Shown here: positions 3,728 through 5,672 of the stretch, in pieces | Position numbering within the stretch: the stretch's first letter is position 1 | Layout: the number at the start of each line of letters is the position of its first letter | Assembly (NCBI GenBank): GCA_947475645.1 | Contig: CANJNU010000071.1 | Span: forward strand, 1-5,672 | Direction of reading: 5' to 3' | Source of the DNA: Bacteriovoracaceae bacterium | GTDB taxonomy: Bacteria; Bdellovibrionota; UBA1018 | Length of the DNA stretch: 5,672 bases | Made by a program: the position numbers and the translations under genes | The notes under the pieces: model-generated | Database searches by the model: none | Told to the model about the DNA's origin: nothing | Seen by the model: the letters and a program-made list of their open reading frames with translations, nothing else

Positions 3728-5672
3728 ATGTCTAAACAACGCCCGATTCGGCTCATTCAAGTTCGCCAGAATAATTTAAAGAACGTAACCGTCGAGTTCC
3801 CTTCAAAAAAGATCTCTGTGGTGACCGGGCTTTCGGGAAGCGGCAAAAGTTCGCTCGTGTTTGATACCCTCTATGCCGAGGGGCAACGCAGGTATGTCGA
3901 AAGCCTATCGACTTACACTCGGCAGTTCTTAGAGAAAATGCCCAAGCCCGACCTCGATGGCGTTCAAAATATTCCTCCCGCGATTGCCCTCGAACAAAAA
4001 AACCATGTCATTAATTCGCGTTCGACGGTGGGAACTCAAACCGAAATTACCGACTATCTTCGAGTACTGTTTGCAAAAATTGGTCAAACCTTTTGTGTAA
4101 ACTGTGGTGGCGAGGTCAAAAAGACCGATCCTCAACATTTAGTAGACTGGGGCTGCCAGTGGTTACTAGGACGCAAAGCCCTTATTGTAGCCCCGCTGGG
4201 TCACGATCTGCGCGAACTGAAAGATACCCCAAAAAAGAGAAAGAAAAAGGCTCCGGTCAATCAAACCACAAACTCCCTCTTTCAGGTTCTGAGAGAGCAG
4301 GGATACAAGCGCGTACTCTGGAAGAAAAACACCTCACACGAGCTACTTGACCTTGAAGAGCTCGGTTCTCCCGAATTTCCAGTCGTTCCAGATACCGCGT
4401 ACGCTGCGCTCGAACTTTTTGTTGTGGTCGATCGCTTACGCCTCTCTGCCGATCCCGATTCCGATACAAGAGCGCGACTTCGCGACTCGATCGAGCAGTC
4501 GCTGACCATCGGAAAAGGACGAATGGGATTCTTCGATCTCGATTCGACCGAATGGAACGCTTTTGACAGTCGATTCAGCTGCTCAAAATGTAAAAAAGAG
4601 CATCGAACACCGGAACCCCACCTTTTCTCATTCAATAGCCCCATGGGCGCTTGCCCCAAGTGCAGTGGTTTTGGATTTACACTCGATCTCGACGAAAATT
4701 TAATTGTTCCTGATCCTTCAAAAACGATCAAAAACGGAACAATCGATCCCCTCTCTAAACCCTCGTTCTCAGATTGGCAAAACGACCTCTTTCGGTTCTG
4801 CGAGCGCCAGGGTATCTCCATCGGAAAGCGCTACCGCGAGCTTACCCCCTCGCAGCGCAAGCTTCTCTGGGAAGGCACCCCCGAAGACAAAACATTTCCA
4901 GGCATTATTGCCTGCTTTGAGGAGCTGAAGCGCTGGAAGTACAAACTCCATATTCGCGTATTCATTCGCCGCTACCAGCAGCAGACGCTCTGCCTCTCCT
5001 GCAATGGGGCGCGGCTTCAACCCGAAGCGCTTGCGGTACGAATTCTGGGAAAAAACATTGCCGAGACCCTCGATTCGCCTATTTACGACTGCATCGAATG
5101 GTTTAAAAATCTGCAACTTTCCGCCGCGCAGAAAAAAATTGCCCTCGAGGTTTATACCCAGCTCGAACGTAGAATGTTCTACCTTGTTGAAGTGGGCGTA
5201 GGCTACCTGACCCTTTCTCGCTTGGCAAAATCCCTCTCGGGAGGAGAGTTTCAACGCATTAACCTAGCCACGCAACTGGGTAACGGACTTTGCGGCACCC
5301 TTTACGTCTTAGACGAGCCCTCGATCGGCCTGCATGCGGCCGACACGGAACGACTGATCGGCGTTTTAAAAAGGCTGCGCGACCAAGGCAACACCGTCGT
5401 TGTAGTAGAGCACGACTTAGAAGTGATGAAAGCCGCCGACTGGTTGGTTGAACTCGGACCCCACGCCGGACGCCGTGGAGGCGAACTGGTGATCGAAGGT
5501 GCAGCTCAAACCCTGATCGAGCATGCAACGTCGTTAACGGGCAAGTACCTATCGGGCGAAGCGAAGGTGGGCCGAGTTCGTTCACAGCGCACGGCCCCCA
5601 GACGAACGCTGCGCATGACCGGGTGTCGTGAAAACAACCTCAAAAATATCGACGTCGAGTTTCCACTCGATC
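3728..5672 (+). CDS. UvrA-family excinuclease ATPase, probably a UvrA paralogue (cut by right edge)
   Basis: 648 codons are visible and the frame stays open at the right edge. The first ABC half is complete: Walker A GLSGSGKSS (34-42), the family block EQKNHVINSRSTVG (89-102), a C4 zinc finger with Cys285/288 and Cys309/312 (CXXC, 20 residues, CXXC) around HLFSFNSP, a second CXXC at 422/425 (CLSCNGARL), signature LSGGEFQRI (503-511), Walker B with Asp529-Glu530 (YVLDEPSIGLH) and the H-loop EHD (His562). The second half begins at CRENNLKNIDVEF (633-645), so its Walker A lies beyond the window. In nucleotide excision repair UvrA dimers find damaged DNA and load UvrB. The region between CVNC (123-126) and the zinc finger is long enough for a UvrB-binding domain and carries a KKRKKK run (169-174). 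The segment KYKLHIRVFIRRYQ (404-417) differs from housekeeping UvrA and resembles, from memory, UvrA paralogues of deltaproteobacteria and acidobacteria. The start is fixed by an in-frame TGA at 3707-3709, yet no Shine-Dalgarno sequence is seen before it. Confidence 0.93.
   Translation, partial: MSKQRPIRLIQVRQNNLKNVTVEFPSKKISVVTGLSGSGKSSLVFDTLYAEGQRRYVESLSTYTRQFLEKMPKPDLDGVQNIPPAIALEQKNHVINSRSTVGTQTEITDYLRVLFAKIGQTFCVNCGGEVKKTDPQHLVDWGCQWLLGRKALIVAPLGHDLRELKDTPKKRKKKAPVNQTTNSLFQVLREQGYKRVLWKKNTSHELLDLEELGSPEFPVVPDTAYAALELFVVVDRLRLSADPDSDTRARLRDSIEQSLTIGKGRMGFFDLDSTEWNAFDSRFSCSKCKKEHRTPEPHLFSFNSPMGACPKCSGFGFTLDLDENLIVPDPSKTIKNGTIDPLSKPSFSDWQNDLFRFCERQGISIGKRYRELTPSQRKLLWEGTPEDKTFPGIIACFEELKRWKYKLHIRVFIRRYQQQTLCLSCNGARLQPEALAVRILGKNIAETLDSPIYDCIEWFKNLQLSAAQKKIALEVYTQLERRMFYLVEVGVGYLTLSRLAKSLSGGEFQRINLATQLGNGLCGTLYVLDEPSIGLHAADTERLIGVLKRLRDQGNTVVVVEHDLEVMKAADWLVELGPHAGRRGGELVIEGAAQTLIEHATSLTGKYLSGEAKVGRVRSQRTAPRRTLRMTGCRENNLKNIDVEFPLD

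Noticed and set aside
4282..5254. Two long minus-strand open frames (about 179 and 161 codons) inside the UvrA-family gene
   Set aside because: The plus strand here encodes continuous UvrA motifs. The antisense frames are Ser/Arg-rich with no recognisable domain, typical of shadow frames.
1..5672. CRISPR array, insertion sequence, tRNA or rRNA
   Set aside because: No regularly spaced repeats, transposase frame, terminal inverted repeats or cloverleaf-like segments were seen.

Overview
The window carries six protein genes in three transcription directions, two of them cut by the window edges. GC is roughly half. The two exported proteins, the lipoprotein with a long Gly/Ser-rich low-complexity body, the free-standing E2-type acyltransferase and the style of the UvrA-family protein suggest a Gram-negative bacterium of the Bdellovibrionota or older 'deltaproteobacterial' type. 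That placement rests on recalled resemblance and is only moderately secure. There are no tRNA or rRNA genes, no CRISPR array and no recognisable mobile element.

Left part (1-313): the 5' portion of a minus-strand gene for a small exported protein runs off the left edge (start codon at 199). It faces away from a plus-strand operon. The shared 114-bp spacer holds a strong inverted repeat that, read on the minus strand, looks like an intrinsic terminator placed before the minus-strand gene. It also holds a good sigma70-type promoter (consensus -35 embedded in a small palindrome) for the plus-strand operon.

Middle part (314-3134): three tightly packed plus-strand genes form a probable operon. 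The first encodes a secreted protein with 16 cysteines and no recognised family. It overlaps by ATGA a second gene, for a lipoprotein with four extra N-terminal cysteines, a Gly/Ser-rich body and a more ordered C-terminal tail. After 20 bp comes a third gene, a lone catalytic domain of the 2-oxoacid dehydrogenase acyltransferase (E2/CAT-like) superfamily with no lipoyl or peripheral-subunit-binding domain. Its ribosome-binding site and first start-codon base fall inside a small hairpin. Co-expression of the first two in the envelope is likely; how the cytoplasmic acyltransferase relates to them is not evident.

Right part (3131-5672): a small minus-strand gene for an exported or membrane-anchored protein converges on the acyltransferase gene, the two sharing the four bases TTAA at their stop codons. 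Upstream of it is a 261-bp divergent spacer containing a large imperfect stem-loop, a 10-bp-period direct repeat and a second cluster of short repeats. From 3728 a UvrA-family ABC protein, the DNA-damage recognition ATPase family of nucleotide excision repair, runs off the right edge. Its whole first ABC half and the start of the second are visible. Several details suggest a UvrA paralogue rather than the housekeeping copy, but this is not proven.
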